Source: Rhizobiaceae bacterium (GTDB lineage Bacteria > Pseudomonadota > Alphaproteobacteria > Rhizobiales > Rhizobiaceae). Taken from it: 64,000 bases of DNA. The notes beneath the pieces were generated by a model. That model saw only the letters and a list, made by a program, of their open reading frames with translations. It searched no databases and had not been told where the DNA came from. Every line of letters begins with the position of its first letter. The stretch's first letter is position 1. The translations under genes and the position numbers were made by a program. Where the stretch lies: contig JANQMU010000140.1 of assembly GCA_028279875.1 (NCBI GenBank), forward strand, positions 20,313 through 84,312. Direction: 5' to 3'. This document shows, piece by piece, positions 16,852 through 25,224 of the stretch.

Positions 16852-17889
16852 GTGACAATCCAAAGCGCCAACCAGGAACAGATTGCCGAGATGACCAGAG
16901 CGGCAATCGATGTCATTCGTCCGCCCGGCCGGGCCACGTTGATTTCGGCGGACCATCCTTTGCCGGAGATTGCCCGATCCGCGACCGCCGATGCACCGGA
17001 ACTGGAACTGTTTCATTTCGGATTTTCGATCTGCTCGCAGAAAGTGCGCACGGTCTTGAGTGAATTGAACGTTGGATTTGGCTCCAATCAATTTGCCGGT
17101 CCGATCGAATATGAAAACTACACGCCTGCCTATGTGCGCCTTCGGCTTCAATCGGATGTCGCCAAAAGCGCGAAACTGGTTTCGAGCTATTCCGGAGGAT
17201 CGGCCGTCGAAAGCGAAGGCTTCGATCCGCTTGTCGTGCCGACGCTTGTCGACAATCGCCACGGGCGGGTCATCGCAGACTCCAAACTTATATGCCTTTA
17301 TCTGGCGCGCAACTTCCGGGAGCACATTGATCTGCTGCCCCGCGACATCGAGCCGGCAATCATTGAGCAGATCGATCGCGTCGACCGAACGCCACATGTC
17401 GCGATGCTCTATGGCGCCAACCCGGATTGCGATACGCGCCCGCCCGAACTGCAGGCGAGAATGCCGGGCATTCATCAGAAGAAATTCAGGGTCATCGAGG
17501 CCTATATCGATCAGGTTCGGGACGAGCCGGATCTTGTCGCCGCCTACCGGGCAAAGCTGGAAAAGGAAAAGGCGGCCGAGACATTTGTGGTCGACGATGC
17601 GGCCATGCGATCGGCCACGGCACAGGCCGAAACCCTCATTCGCGGACTTGAAGACAAACTCGCCGAAACATCCGGCCCCTGGATTTTCGGTGAACGGTTT
17701 ACCCTGGCCGATGTCGTGTGGGGGGTCAGCCTGATCCGGCTCGATTACCTCGGCAACGCCGAATTCTGGGGCAACGCAGCCGGAAGACCACGCGTGAAAT
17801 CCTATTTCGAGCGGGCTCTCAATCGCCCGAGCCTGGTGACGGGGGTTCTCGAATGGCCGGGCTCCGGCAGGCGTCTGCCGACGACCTAG
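16852..17889 (+). CDS. glutathione S-transferase family protein, resembles tetrachlorohydroquinone reductive dehalogenase (PcpC)
   Basis: 345 residues from the GTG at 16852, which follows an AAGGAAG ribosome binding site; a GTG at 16807 is an alternative. The thioredoxin-like half begins with ELELFHFGFSICSQKVRT; the S-x-C pair matches the Ser/Cys pair used by PcpC in glutathione-dependent removal of chlorine from hydroquinones. Next come YTPAYVRL and VVPTLV. The helical half carries the GST-C motif FTLADVVWGVSLIRL and ends with WPG. It is longer than PcpC as I recall it (about 250), with about 45 extra N-terminal residues and a longer helical domain. The reductive dehalogenase gene starts 72 nt downstream on the same strand, which supports a role in haloaromatic breakdown. 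Another GST reaction, for example ether or epoxide opening, is possible. Confidence 0.78.
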   Translation: MTIQSANQEQIAEMTRAAIDVIRPPGRATLISADHPLPEIARSATADAPELELFHFGFSICSQKVRTVLSELNVGFGSNQFAGPIEYENYTPAYVRLRLQSDVAKSAKLVSSYSGGSAVESEGFDPLVVPTLVDNRHGRVIADSKLICLYLARNFREHIDLLPRDIEPAIIEQIDRVDRTPHVAMLYGANPDCDTRPPELQARMPGIHQKKFRVIEAYIDQVRDEPDLVAAYRAKLEKEKAAETFVVDDAAMRSATAQAETLIRGLEDKLAETSGPWIFGERFTLADVVWGVSLIRLDYLGNAEFWGNAAGRPRVKSYFERALNRPSLVTGVLEWPGSGRRLPTT

Positions 17890-17961
17890 CCTGTATCCGG
17901 CAGACATCGCGCGCCGCAGCGCAACATCTTCACACGAAATCAGCGGATACGGGATAAAGGC

Positions 17962-20900
17962 ATGGCAGCTCAGGTGTTCTCGCAAAGAAGCCGGTTGCCG
18001 CATCTCGGGCCGCATCGCCTGGAGACACTGAAACGTCAGCCCTCGGTCGACCTTGAGTGCGTGCCCGGCTTCATCCCCTATTCGTTTTCGCGCCCCGATA
18101 CGCCGCAATCGATTGTCAATGCGATGCGCGATCACCAGGCCGTCCTGGACGCCATTCGGGTCGGATTGGTGAATCCCGTCATTGCCGAGGTCCCCGATGA
18201 TCTGAACGAGCGATCCAATCACCTCAAATCCTTCGGCTATTTCTCCGATGCGTCGATGGTCGGGATATGCGCGATTCCCCCGATTGCCCGGTTGGAGGAG
18301 CCCTATATCAATCCGGGAATAGCGGATATCGCCCGGGATCTGCAGACGCGGCAGATGAAATCCGTGGCGCCCGGCTTTGACCTCATCATGGCGGATCTGA
18401 AGGATTCCATTTCGGCGCCACCATCGTCGATCGACAGCCACACGCACGCCATCGTCTATCTCTACGAGACACCGCGCGACCCCCAGCCTGACGAGGCCGG
18501 GGCCGACTGGATCCTTGAGGCGACGCAGCACCGATCCGCCCTGATTGCAACGGAGACTGCGGCCGTTCTTGCCAATTACCTCCGCCTGCTCGGGTTTGAC
18601 GCTCGCGGACACTCCGTCACCTCCTCCGAGGTCGACCTCAACAAACTCGCCGTCGCGGCCGGCCTTGCCTATGTGAAGGATGGCGAGGTGATCGCACCCT
18701 TCATCGGCAACGGCTTTGCACTGTCGGTTGTGACGACGTCGCTGGAACTCGCCGTCGACATGCCCCTTGCATCCGGCCAGCCGGCGCACCGCAGTCGCCT
18801 GAAATATGCCGACCGTCTTTTCAAAGAAGGTGCCCATCCGTTCGAGAGGATCAAGCGCGTCGACGAACCGACGACCTATATCGACGAAGAGCGGGTTCCG
18901 CGCGTTCCCAAGCGCTCGGACATGTTCGTTCGCGCCCAGTTCGGTGACCTGGGCAAGAAGGCGCAGGACGTGTCGATCGGCGGCTACCACACGCTGAAAT
19001 CGCCGCTGGTGAGTGCGCAGAGGCGGGCGCTGGGTGCGTTGCTGATATTGCAGGACGGCCCGTCCGCCGCAACGCGGGAGGCGCTGGACCCGCAACGGGC
19101 GCATGATCTGGTGAAAGCGGCGACCTACTTCATGAGCGTCGATGCCGTCGGCATTTCCCGCTGCCCGGAATGGGCCTGGTACAGCCATGATGCCGTCGGC
19201 GAGGCGATCACGCCGACGCATGATCAGGCCATCTCGATGATCATCGACCAGGGCTTTGAGACCATGGACGGTTCGTCCGGCGACGACTGGGTGTCGGCGG
19301 CCCTGTCGATGCGCGCCTATCTGCGGTTTTCAACGCTTGGCGGCGTCATCGCCCGGCAGCTCAGAAACCTGGGCTACAGGGCCAAGGCCCATACGACCAT
19401 GGATGGGGGCGTGCTCCACCCGCCGCTGCTGCTGCTCAGCGGGCTTGGCGAAGTCAGCCGCATCGGCGAGGTCATCCTCAATCCCTATCTGGGGCCGCGG
19501 CTGAAATCCGGCGTCGTGACGACCGACCTCGTCATGTCCCATGACAAGCCGATCGATTTCGGCCTGCAGGCCTTTTGCGAGAGCTGCAAGAAATGCGCGC
19601 GCGAATGCCCGTCCGGGGCCATCACGGCCGGACCCAAGCTGATGTTCAACGGCTATGAAATCTGGAAATCGGACAGCCAGAAATGCGCGACATATCGCAT
19701 GACCAATCAAGGCGGTGCCATGTGCGGGCGCTGCATGAAAACCTGTCCCTGGAACCTTGAAGGCATCCTGGCGGATGCGGCCTTCCGCTGGACGGCGATC
19801 AACATTCCCGGCACGGCGCCGGCTCTGGCAAGGCTCGATGACCTTTTGAACCGGGGCGACCTGAATCCGGCAAAGCAATGGTGGTGGGATCTGTCACTGT
19901 CCGGCGACGGCGGTTACAAAATGACGACGGCGCCGGTCCATCGTCGAGGATTGCAGAAGACGCTGGATCTCAAATACGAAGACCAGACCTTGGCGACCTA
20001 TCCGGCAAATCTTGCACCGCAGCCCTATGCCTACCCGTTCCCGATCGATCGGGAAGAGGGCATCAAGGCCTTCAAGGAGATGATCACCCCGGAAGAATAC
20101 AAGAAACGGCTGAAGGACGGCAAAACGCAGGGCTTGGTCAAGCCGTTCGAAAAGGATGAAAACAGCCCGGTCCTCTCGCTTGTCGTCACCAGGGTCGAGG
20201 AAACGGCCCGCTTGGTGCGCAAATACACGCTCGAGGATCAACACGGCGCCGATCTCCCGGAATGGACGGCCGGGGCGCATCTGGACGTCGTCGTCACGCC
20301 TGAGTTCTTTCGCCAGTACTCGATCTGCAGCGACCCGGCCGATCGAAGCCGCTACGAAATAGGCGTGCTGCTGGAGCAGGACGGCCGCGGCGGCTCGCGC
20401 ATGCTCCACCGCATTTTCAATGAAAACAGGCGGGTTTTTGCCTCGCGCCCGCAAAACCACTTCCCCTTGTGCGAGACCGCATCAAAAACATTTCTGATGG
20501 GGGGCGGGATAGGGGTGACGCCGATGATTGCCATGGCGCACCGCCTGCACGCCCTGGGAAGCGATTTCGAACTGCATTATTCCGGGCGTTCAAGGGAAGC
20601 GATGGGCTTTCTCGATGAGCTTCAAAAGACCGCATGGGCCGACCGGGTGCATCTCCATGTATCGGAGGAAGGCACGCGGGCCGATCTCGCCCGGATACTC
20701 GACTACCGGGAAGGCGCGCATGTCTACACCTGCGGCGCCGAACCCTATATGAAGGCGGTTCTGGGCACTGCCGAACACAACGGCTTTCCGGAAGACAGCC
20801 GTCATTTTGAATATTTCAGCGTTCCTGAAACGCCGGAATATGAGAACAATGAATTCAGCGTGGTTCTTTCCCGGTCCGAGCGCCAACTGAACGTGCCCGC

Positions 20901-21114
20901 GGACAGATCGCTTGCCGACATTCTCATCGAAAACGGGGTGGGCGTCGATCTGAAATGCTCCGACGGAATATGCGGTGTCTGCAAATGCCGGCTGAAATCC
21001 GGCCGGGTCGAGCACCGGGATTTCGTGCTGTCCAACAAGCAGCGGGAGACCGAGATCATCACCTGTCAGTCACGCGCCGCCGAGCCGGGTGGAACCCTGG
21101 TTCTGGACCTGTGA
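17962..21114 (+). CDS. rdhA: self-sufficient corrinoid reductive dehalogenase fused to an FMN/NAD(P)H/[2Fe-2S] reductase
   Basis: 1050 residues. Residues 1 to about 660 form the catabolic-type reductive dehalogenase; there is no twin-arginine signal and no RdhB anchor gene, so it is cytoplasmic. Two iron-sulfur motifs are intact: C539-x2-C-x2-C-x3-C549-P and C575-x12-C588-x2-C-x3-C595-P. The first about 260 residues look like an ancient duplicate of the corrinoid-binding half (YFSDASMVGI versus YFMSVDAVGI; VVTTSLEL versus VVTTDLVM). After a linker, about 735-1050 are a phthalate dioxygenase reductase-like module: RQYSICS for FMN, GGGIGVTPM for NAD(P)H, and C999-x4-C-x2-C1007 plus C1035 for a plant-type [2Fe-2S]. 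This is the plan of aerobic enzymes such as BhbA and NpRdhA, which debrominate hydroxybenzoates or phenols with NAD(P)H. The tail overlaps lysR by 45 nt on the opposite strand. Confidence 0.93.
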   Translation: MAAQVFSQRSRLPHLGPHRLETLKRQPSVDLECVPGFIPYSFSRPDTPQSIVNAMRDHQAVLDAIRVGLVNPVIAEVPDDLNERSNHLKSFGYFSDASMVGICAIPPIARLEEPYINPGIADIARDLQTRQMKSVAPGFDLIMADLKDSISAPPSSIDSHTHAIVYLYETPRDPQPDEAGADWILEATQHRSALIATETAAVLANYLRLLGFDARGHSVTSSEVDLNKLAVAAGLAYVKDGEVIAPFIGNGFALSVVTTSLELAVDMPLASGQPAHRSRLKYADRLFKEGAHPFERIKRVDEPTTYIDEERVPRVPKRSDMFVRAQFGDLGKKAQDVSIGGYHTLKSPLVSAQRRALGALLILQDGPSAATREALDPQRAHDLVKAATYFMSVDAVGISRCPEWAWYSHDAVGEAITPTHDQAISMIIDQGFETMDGSSGDDWVSAALSMRAYLRFSTLGGVIARQLRNLGYRAKAHTTMDGGVLHPPLLLLSGLGEVSRIGEVILNPYLGPRLKSGVVTTDLVMSHDKPIDFGLQAFCESCKKCARECPSGAITAGPKLMFNGYEIWKSDSQKCATYRMTNQGGAMCGRCMKTCPWNLEGILADAAFRWTAINIPGTAPALARLDDLLNRGDLNPAKQWWWDLSLSGDGGYKMTTAPVHRRGLQKTLDLKYEDQTLATYPANLAPQPYAYPFPIDREEGIKAFKEMITPEEYKKRLKDGKTQGLVKPFEKDENSPVLSLVVTRVEETARLVRKYTLEDQHGADLPEWTAGAHLDVVVTPEFFRQYSICSDPADRSRYEIGVLLEQDGRGGSRMLHRIFNENRRVFASRPQNHFPLCETASKTFLMGGGIGVTPMIAMAHRLHALGSDFELHYSGRSREAMGFLDELQKTAWADRVHLHVSEEGTRADLARILDYREGAHVYTCGAEPYMKAVLGTAEHNGFPEDSRHFEYFSVPETPEYENNEFSVVLSRSERQLNVPADRSLADILIENGVGVDLKCSDGICGVCKCRLKSGRVEHRDFVLSNKQRETEIITCQSRAAEPGGTLVLDL

Positions 21115-22032
21115 GCGACGCGTTTCGGCCTGCCCTTCGCCAAAGCTGCTTCGCAGCATGGCCGCAAAATCCATAATGAGATTCGGCATCGCATATTCGG
21201 TTCTGTAAACGAATCCCATCGGCCAGCGCGTCCCCTCCAGCGGGAAGTCCAGCGTGCGGATGCCCGACCCGGCAATCCCGAAGCGCAACAGTGTCTTCGG
21301 CAGCAAGGTCACATATTGGTCGGAGAGCAGGAAGCTCACAATGCTGCTGACCGACCAGAGCTCGATCTGCGTTCGCATCCCGGTAAAACCGTTGACCGCC
21401 AGGACCGAACGCGTATGCGTGCTCATCGCTGTTCCCGCATGGTGATCGATCCAGTTCGCGGCCTCCAGATCGGCGCGTTCTATCTTGGCCTTTTTTGTGA
21501 GCGGGTGGTTTTTCCCGGCCATGATACACAGATGATCATCATAGAGGTGATGCGTGTTCAGCCCCTCCGGCGTTTCCACCATGCCGATCGCCCCGACGGC
21601 AACGTCGACATCCCCTTTTTCAATGGCTGTGATCAGACCGGGTAGACTGCTCTCGTGCAGCCGGACGCTCAGCTTGGGGCGTTCCGTCAGAAACGCGCTC
21701 AGGACCAGTGGCACAATCGAGGCCGTCAGGGGCGTGACACCGATGGCCAGCCGTCCGGATCGTCCTGCCTTCCAATCCAGAACATCCTCACGCGCTCGAT
21801 CGATCATCCGGTCGATAATGCGCCCGTAGCGAACGATCCGGCCGCCGATCTCCGTGACTTCCGCCCCATGGCGGTTTCGGTTCACCAGTTTTTCGTCGAC
21901 CGTGGTTTCAAGTTGTTTCAACCCCTGCGACAGTGCCGACTGGGTCAGATTCAACGAATCCGCCGCCTTGGTCAGGGATCCCCTGTCGGCAATTTTGACG
22001 AGAAGGGACAGGAGGCGCGGGGTGATATGCAT
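21070..22032 (-). CDS. LysR-family transcriptional regulator
   Basis: 320 residues. N-terminal winged helix with SLTKAADSLNLTQSALSQGLKQLE, the normal LysR recognition helix, followed by a periplasmic-binding-protein-like effector domain (GRLAIGVTPLTASIVPLVLSAF). It is divergent from tctBAC, 81 nt away, and its last 45 nt are antisense to the end of rdhA. The position between rdhA and the transporter suggests control of one or both by an aromatic or organic-acid inducer. A candidate site lies in the shared promoter at 22049. Confidence 0.87.
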   Translation of the reverse strand: MHITPRLLSLLVKIADRGSLTKAADSLNLTQSALSQGLKQLETTVDEKLVNRNRHGAEVTEIGGRIVRYGRIIDRMIDRAREDVLDWKAGRSGRLAIGVTPLTASIVPLVLSAFLTERPKLSVRLHESSLPGLITAIEKGDVDVAVGAIGMVETPEGLNTHHLYDDHLCIMAGKNHPLTKKAKIERADLEAANWIDHHAGTAMSTHTRSVLAVNGFTGMRTQIELWSVSSIVSFLLSDQYVTLLPKTLLRFGIAGSGIRTLDFPLEGTRWPMGFVYRTEYAMPNLIMDFAAMLRSSFGEGQAETRRSQVQNQGSTRLGGA

Positions 22033-22048
22033 TAAGAGACCTAATGGT

Positions 22049-22067
22049 AGTTAAACTTTATATAACT
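22049..22067. promoter_or_regulatory. LysR-type operator in the lysR/tctB divergent promoter
   Basis: The perfect inverted repeat AGTTA-N9-TAACT sits in the 81-bp gap between lysR and tctB, 17-35 bp before the lysR start. Spacing and dyad form fit LysR-type sites (T-N11-A core). The surrounding stretch is A+T-rich (TTTATATAA), so it overlaps a plausible promoter. Confidence 0.5.
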
Positions 22068-22113
22068 TGACTAAACCTACCCAATTGTCGACGTCTGTCA
22101 AAAGGGAGGCTTT

Positions 22114-22602
22114 ATGCAGCGAAACAAAATATCCTTTTCCGACGTCGCGTTGGCCGGAACGATGCTGTTGTTGGCAGCGCTTCTTTTCATCGGCGGATGG
22201 TCATTGCCTGCATCACGGTTCGAGCCGATGGGCCCGTCCGGAATGCCCCTGACCGTCGCGACGGCGCTGGCCGTCCTGTCGGTCATCTTGCTGATCTCGG
22301 CCATTTTCAGGCACGAGCCGGATGAAGCGGCCGAGCCTTCGGACGAGGTGGGGATCGATCCGATGCACCGCCTTCGCGTCGGTCTGCGCATCGCCGTTTT
22401 CTTTGCCTATCTGATCGCCCTGGCGACACATCTCCTGTCATTCATGGTCGCGACCGTTGCCTTCCTGGTCATCTACGGGCTGATCGAGGGCGATTTTTCG
22501 CGACGCGCGTTGCTGACCCTCGTGACGCTGGCGTTTGCCATCGGGGTCGGCGTGACCCTCATCCTGGAAAAACTGCTTGCCGTGACCTTGCCAGGCGCGT
22601 GA
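22114..22602 (+). CDS. tctB: tripartite tricarboxylate transporter small membrane subunit TctB
   Basis: 162 residues with about four hydrophobic segments, typical TctB size. The opening has ALAGTMLLLAALLFIGGWSLP followed by the MGPSGMPLTVATALAVLSVILL segment characteristic of TctB. An acidic loop (DEAAEPSDEVGID) splits the protein. It partners TctA in a secondary, cation-driven carboxylate importer fed by the periplasmic TctC. First gene of tctBAC; GGGAGG lies before its ATG. Divergent from lysR. Confidence 0.85.
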   Translation: MQRNKISFSDVALAGTMLLLAALLFIGGWSLPASRFEPMGPSGMPLTVATALAVLSVILLISAIFRHEPDEAAEPSDEVGIDPMHRLRVGLRIAVFFAYLIALATHLLSFMVATVAFLVIYGLIEGDFSRRALLTLVTLAFAIGVGVTLILEKLLAVTLPGA

Positions 22603-22646
22603 CGGGCCATGGTCCATGTCGCAATCACACCAGATAGGGTAGCTTA

Positions 22647-24146
22647 GTGGATCAGCTCTTTGCCGCATTTTCCGCCCTGACGGGCCCGGTGCCGTTGTTT
22701 TTCATCGCGCTCGGGACGATTCTCGGGATTGTCATCGGTGCAATTCCGGGTTTGGGGCCGGCAATGCTCATCGCATTGCTGCTACCGCTGACATTCTACA
22801 TGGAAAGCGTTCACGCGCTGATCCTGCTGGTGTCGATCTATGTCGGTGCCATCAGCGGCGGACTGATCTCGGCTGCCCTGCTGAAAATGCCGGGAACCCC
22901 TGCCGCGATCATGACAACGCTGGACGCCTATCCGCTTGCAATGAAAGGTCAGGCCAGCCGGGCGCTTTCCCTCGGGGTTGTGGCGTCCTTTGCGGGCGGC
23001 ATGATCTCCTGGATCTTCCTCGCGGCTATGTCTCCACCCCTGGCTGAGCTTGCCCTTCATTTCGGACCCTACGAGTTCCTCGCCCTGGTCATCATGGCGC
23101 TGGTGCTGATTTCCGCCGTATCAGGCGGGGCAATGCTCAAGGGCCTTCTTGGCGGGCTCTTTGGCGTCTCGATCGCAATGGTCGGTCCGGATGCGGCATC
23201 CGGCATCATCCGTCTGAACTTCGGCATCGACGAACTGAACGCCGGTTTCCGGCTTCTTCCGACACTGCTCGGACTGTTTGTCGTCAGTCAGCTGATCGAG
23301 ATGCTGATAAAAGATCAAATGCCCGTGCAGCAGGCGAGAGCAAGTGCGTGGGATATTCTTCGCAACACGGGTGACATGCTCAAGCACTGGCGGAACTGCC
23401 TGCGGTCTTCGCTGATAGGCACATGGATCGGCGTTCTGCCCGGGGTCGGCAGCGCCGTGGCGTCGATTGTCGCCTATTCGGTGACGCGCAATGTTTCCAA
23501 AAACAAGCAGGAGTTCGGGACCGGGGCCGAGGAGGGTATTGTCGCGTCGGAATCGGCGAACAATGCCGCCGTCAATGGCGCGCTCGTGCCTCTGATCGCG
23601 CTGGGAATACCCGGCAGCGTCGTCGACGCGATCCTCATCGGGGCCCTCATCGTCCATGACCTGCAACCGGGGCCGGGCCTGTTCCGTGAGCAGCCGCAAA
23701 TCGCCTACGGCATCATCGCCGCCGCCCTGATCGCCAATGTGATCATGTTCGCATTCATGATCACCTGTTCCGGCTACATCGCGAAAGTGGCGCGCATTCC
23801 CAAACATCTCCTGTTGCCGGCAATCCTGGTTTTCTGCGTCATCGGCGTCTACACAACGACCAATCGCTTCTTCGACATCTGGATCATGCTGGGCTTCGGG
23901 CTCATCGGCTACATCCTGCGCCGAAGCGGCGTGCCCATCGGAACCGTTGTTCTCGGCTTCATCCTGGCGCCGATTGCCGAAAGCCAGTTGCGCAACGGCC
24001 TGATGCTCTACAACGGCGCCATCCTTCCCCTGTTTACCCGGCCGATTGCGCTGACCTTCGTCATTGCCTCCATCGCAATGCTGGCATGGCCGTTGCTTGG
24101 CAGGCTGATCCAGGGCCCCTCAAGGCGGTCCCGGACGGTGGAATGA
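22647..24146 (+). CDS. tctA: tripartite tricarboxylate transporter large permease TctA
   Basis: 499 residues and about twelve hydrophobic segments, the normal TctA length. Signature stretches GIVIGAIPGLGPAMLIALLLP near 30 and the second repeat GVLPGVGSAVASIVAY near 275 are visible, as are MPGTPAAIMTTLDAYP and ALGIPGSVVDAILIGAL. Starts at a GTG. Translocates an organic anion with a cation. The neighbouring dehalogenase and sulfatase suggest an aromatic carboxylate or sulfate ester rather than citrate, but the sequence alone does not show this. Confidence 0.92.
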   Translation: MDQLFAAFSALTGPVPLFFIALGTILGIVIGAIPGLGPAMLIALLLPLTFYMESVHALILLVSIYVGAISGGLISAALLKMPGTPAAIMTTLDAYPLAMKGQASRALSLGVVASFAGGMISWIFLAAMSPPLAELALHFGPYEFLALVIMALVLISAVSGGAMLKGLLGGLFGVSIAMVGPDAASGIIRLNFGIDELNAGFRLLPTLLGLFVVSQLIEMLIKDQMPVQQARASAWDILRNTGDMLKHWRNCLRSSLIGTWIGVLPGVGSAVASIVAYSVTRNVSKNKQEFGTGAEEGIVASESANNAAVNGALVPLIALGIPGSVVDAILIGALIVHDLQPGPGLFREQPQIAYGIIAAALIANVIMFAFMITCSGYIAKVARIPKHLLLPAILVFCVIGVYTTTNRFFDIWIMLGFGLIGYILRRSGVPIGTVVLGFILAPIAESQLRNGLMLYNGAILPLFTRPIALTFVIASIAMLAWPLLGRLIQGPSRRSRTVE

Positions 24147-24189
24147 ATTGAGGCGAAACCACAACAAAAAGCGAGAAAGGGAGTTGAAC

Positions 24190-25155
24190 ATGAACACAAC
24201 GAAATGGATGAAGCGGACTCTGCCGCCACTCGCCGCCTGCACATTGGCACTGGCGGTCACGTCTCACGCGGTGGCGCAGGAGAGCTATCCGAGCCAACCC
24301 ATACAACTGGTCGTTCCGTGGAAACCGGGCGGCCCGGGCGACACCTATGGCCGCATGATCGCCAATGCGATCAACGACAACAAATTGCTGCCGCAGCCGG
24401 TGGCCGTCATCAACGTGCCCGGAGGCGGGACGACGATCGGTTCCCGTGACGTCCGCGATGCGGATGCGGATGGATATCGCGTGCTGTTTCAGCACCAGAC
24501 GCTGATCACGTCGGAACTGATGGGCACCGCCGACTACGGCATCGAAGCCTTCGAGCCCATTGCGGAAACCAATAATTTCTGCCTGGTCTATGGAACCGCG
24601 GCCGATTCCGGCATCGAGAGCATGGCGGGGCTGAAGGAACAGGCCGACGCCAATCCCGGTTCGATCAAGGATGCGACCCTTCTCGGCAGCCTGTCCCATT
24701 TCAGCTCTGAAATGCTGAATTCGGCCGCCGGGATCGATATGGGCTATGTCAATATCGGCGGCGGCAGTGCCCGAACGACCTCCCTGCTGGGCGGACATAC
24801 GCAAGTCGCCATCATGCCGCCAAGCGCCGTGACCCGCTCGGACGGGCGTCTGCGCGCCCTGGTCTTCATGGGAGCGGAACGCCATCCCGATCTTCCCGAT
24901 GTGCCGACCGCGGTCGAGTTGGGCTATGACGTCGTGTCGTGTCTCAACTATATGTGGTTCGCGCCGAAGGGAACGCCGAAGGAACGGGTGGATGTCCTGA
25001 CGGACGCCCTTCGCAAGGCCATGGAACTGCCGGAACTGCGGGAGGCGATGATCAAGCGCGGCGTCGTTCCCGAATTCCACACCGGTGAGGCCCTGCTCAC
25101 CAGAATCTCGGACAGCCAGAAGGCTCTCAAGGCAATCGCCGCGAACCTTCAGTAA
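24190..25155 (+). CDS. tctC: tripartite tricarboxylate transporter periplasmic binding protein TctC
   Basis: 321 residues from the ATG at 24190, preceded by GAAAGGGAG; an upstream in-frame ATG at 24148 would put a very basic tail before the signal. Signal peptide: RTLPPLAACTLALAVTSHAVAQ, cleaved near AVAQ-ESYP. The mature start YPSQPIQLVVPWKPGGPGDTYGR is the TctC/Bug family hallmark. Bug proteins bind diverse carboxylates including aromatic acids. It is 43 nt after tctA and 69 nt before the sulfatase gene. Confidence 0.9.
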   Translation: MNTTKWMKRTLPPLAACTLALAVTSHAVAQESYPSQPIQLVVPWKPGGPGDTYGRMIANAINDNKLLPQPVAVINVPGGGTTIGSRDVRDADADGYRVLFQHQTLITSELMGTADYGIEAFEPIAETNNFCLVYGTAADSGIESMAGLKEQADANPGSIKDATLLGSLSHFSSEMLNSAAGIDMGYVNIGGGSARTTSLLGGHTQVAIMPPSAVTRSDGRLRALVFMGAERHPDLPDVPTAVELGYDVVSCLNYMWFAPKGTPKERVDVLTDALRKAMELPELREAMIKRGVVPEFHTGEALLTRISDSQKALKAIAANLQ

Positions 25156-25171
25156 ACGCGTTGATTGGTCT

Positions 25172-25189
25172 GCGCCGGGCTCCCGGCGC
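25172..25189 (+). terminator. G+C-rich hairpin between tctC and sulfatase
   Basis: GCGCCGGG-CT-CCCGGCGC, an 8-bp perfect stem, lies 16 nt after the tctC stop. No T-run follows, so it is not a classical intrinsic terminator. It may stabilise the tctBAC message or reduce read-through into the sulfatase. Confidence 0.4.
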
Positions 25190-25224
25190 GGGTCATCCCG
25201 ATACCAACAACAAAGAATGATGCG

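Noticed and set aside
16750..19221. Long 823-residue open frame on the minus strand opposite gst/rdhA
   Set aside because: It is the antisense shadow of the dehalogenase genes; the product is basic, lacks motifs, and the plus-strand proteins have clear families.
25172..25189. Intrinsic terminator ending tctC transcription
   Set aside because: The stem is strong but no T-run follows, so termination cannot be claimed with confidence.
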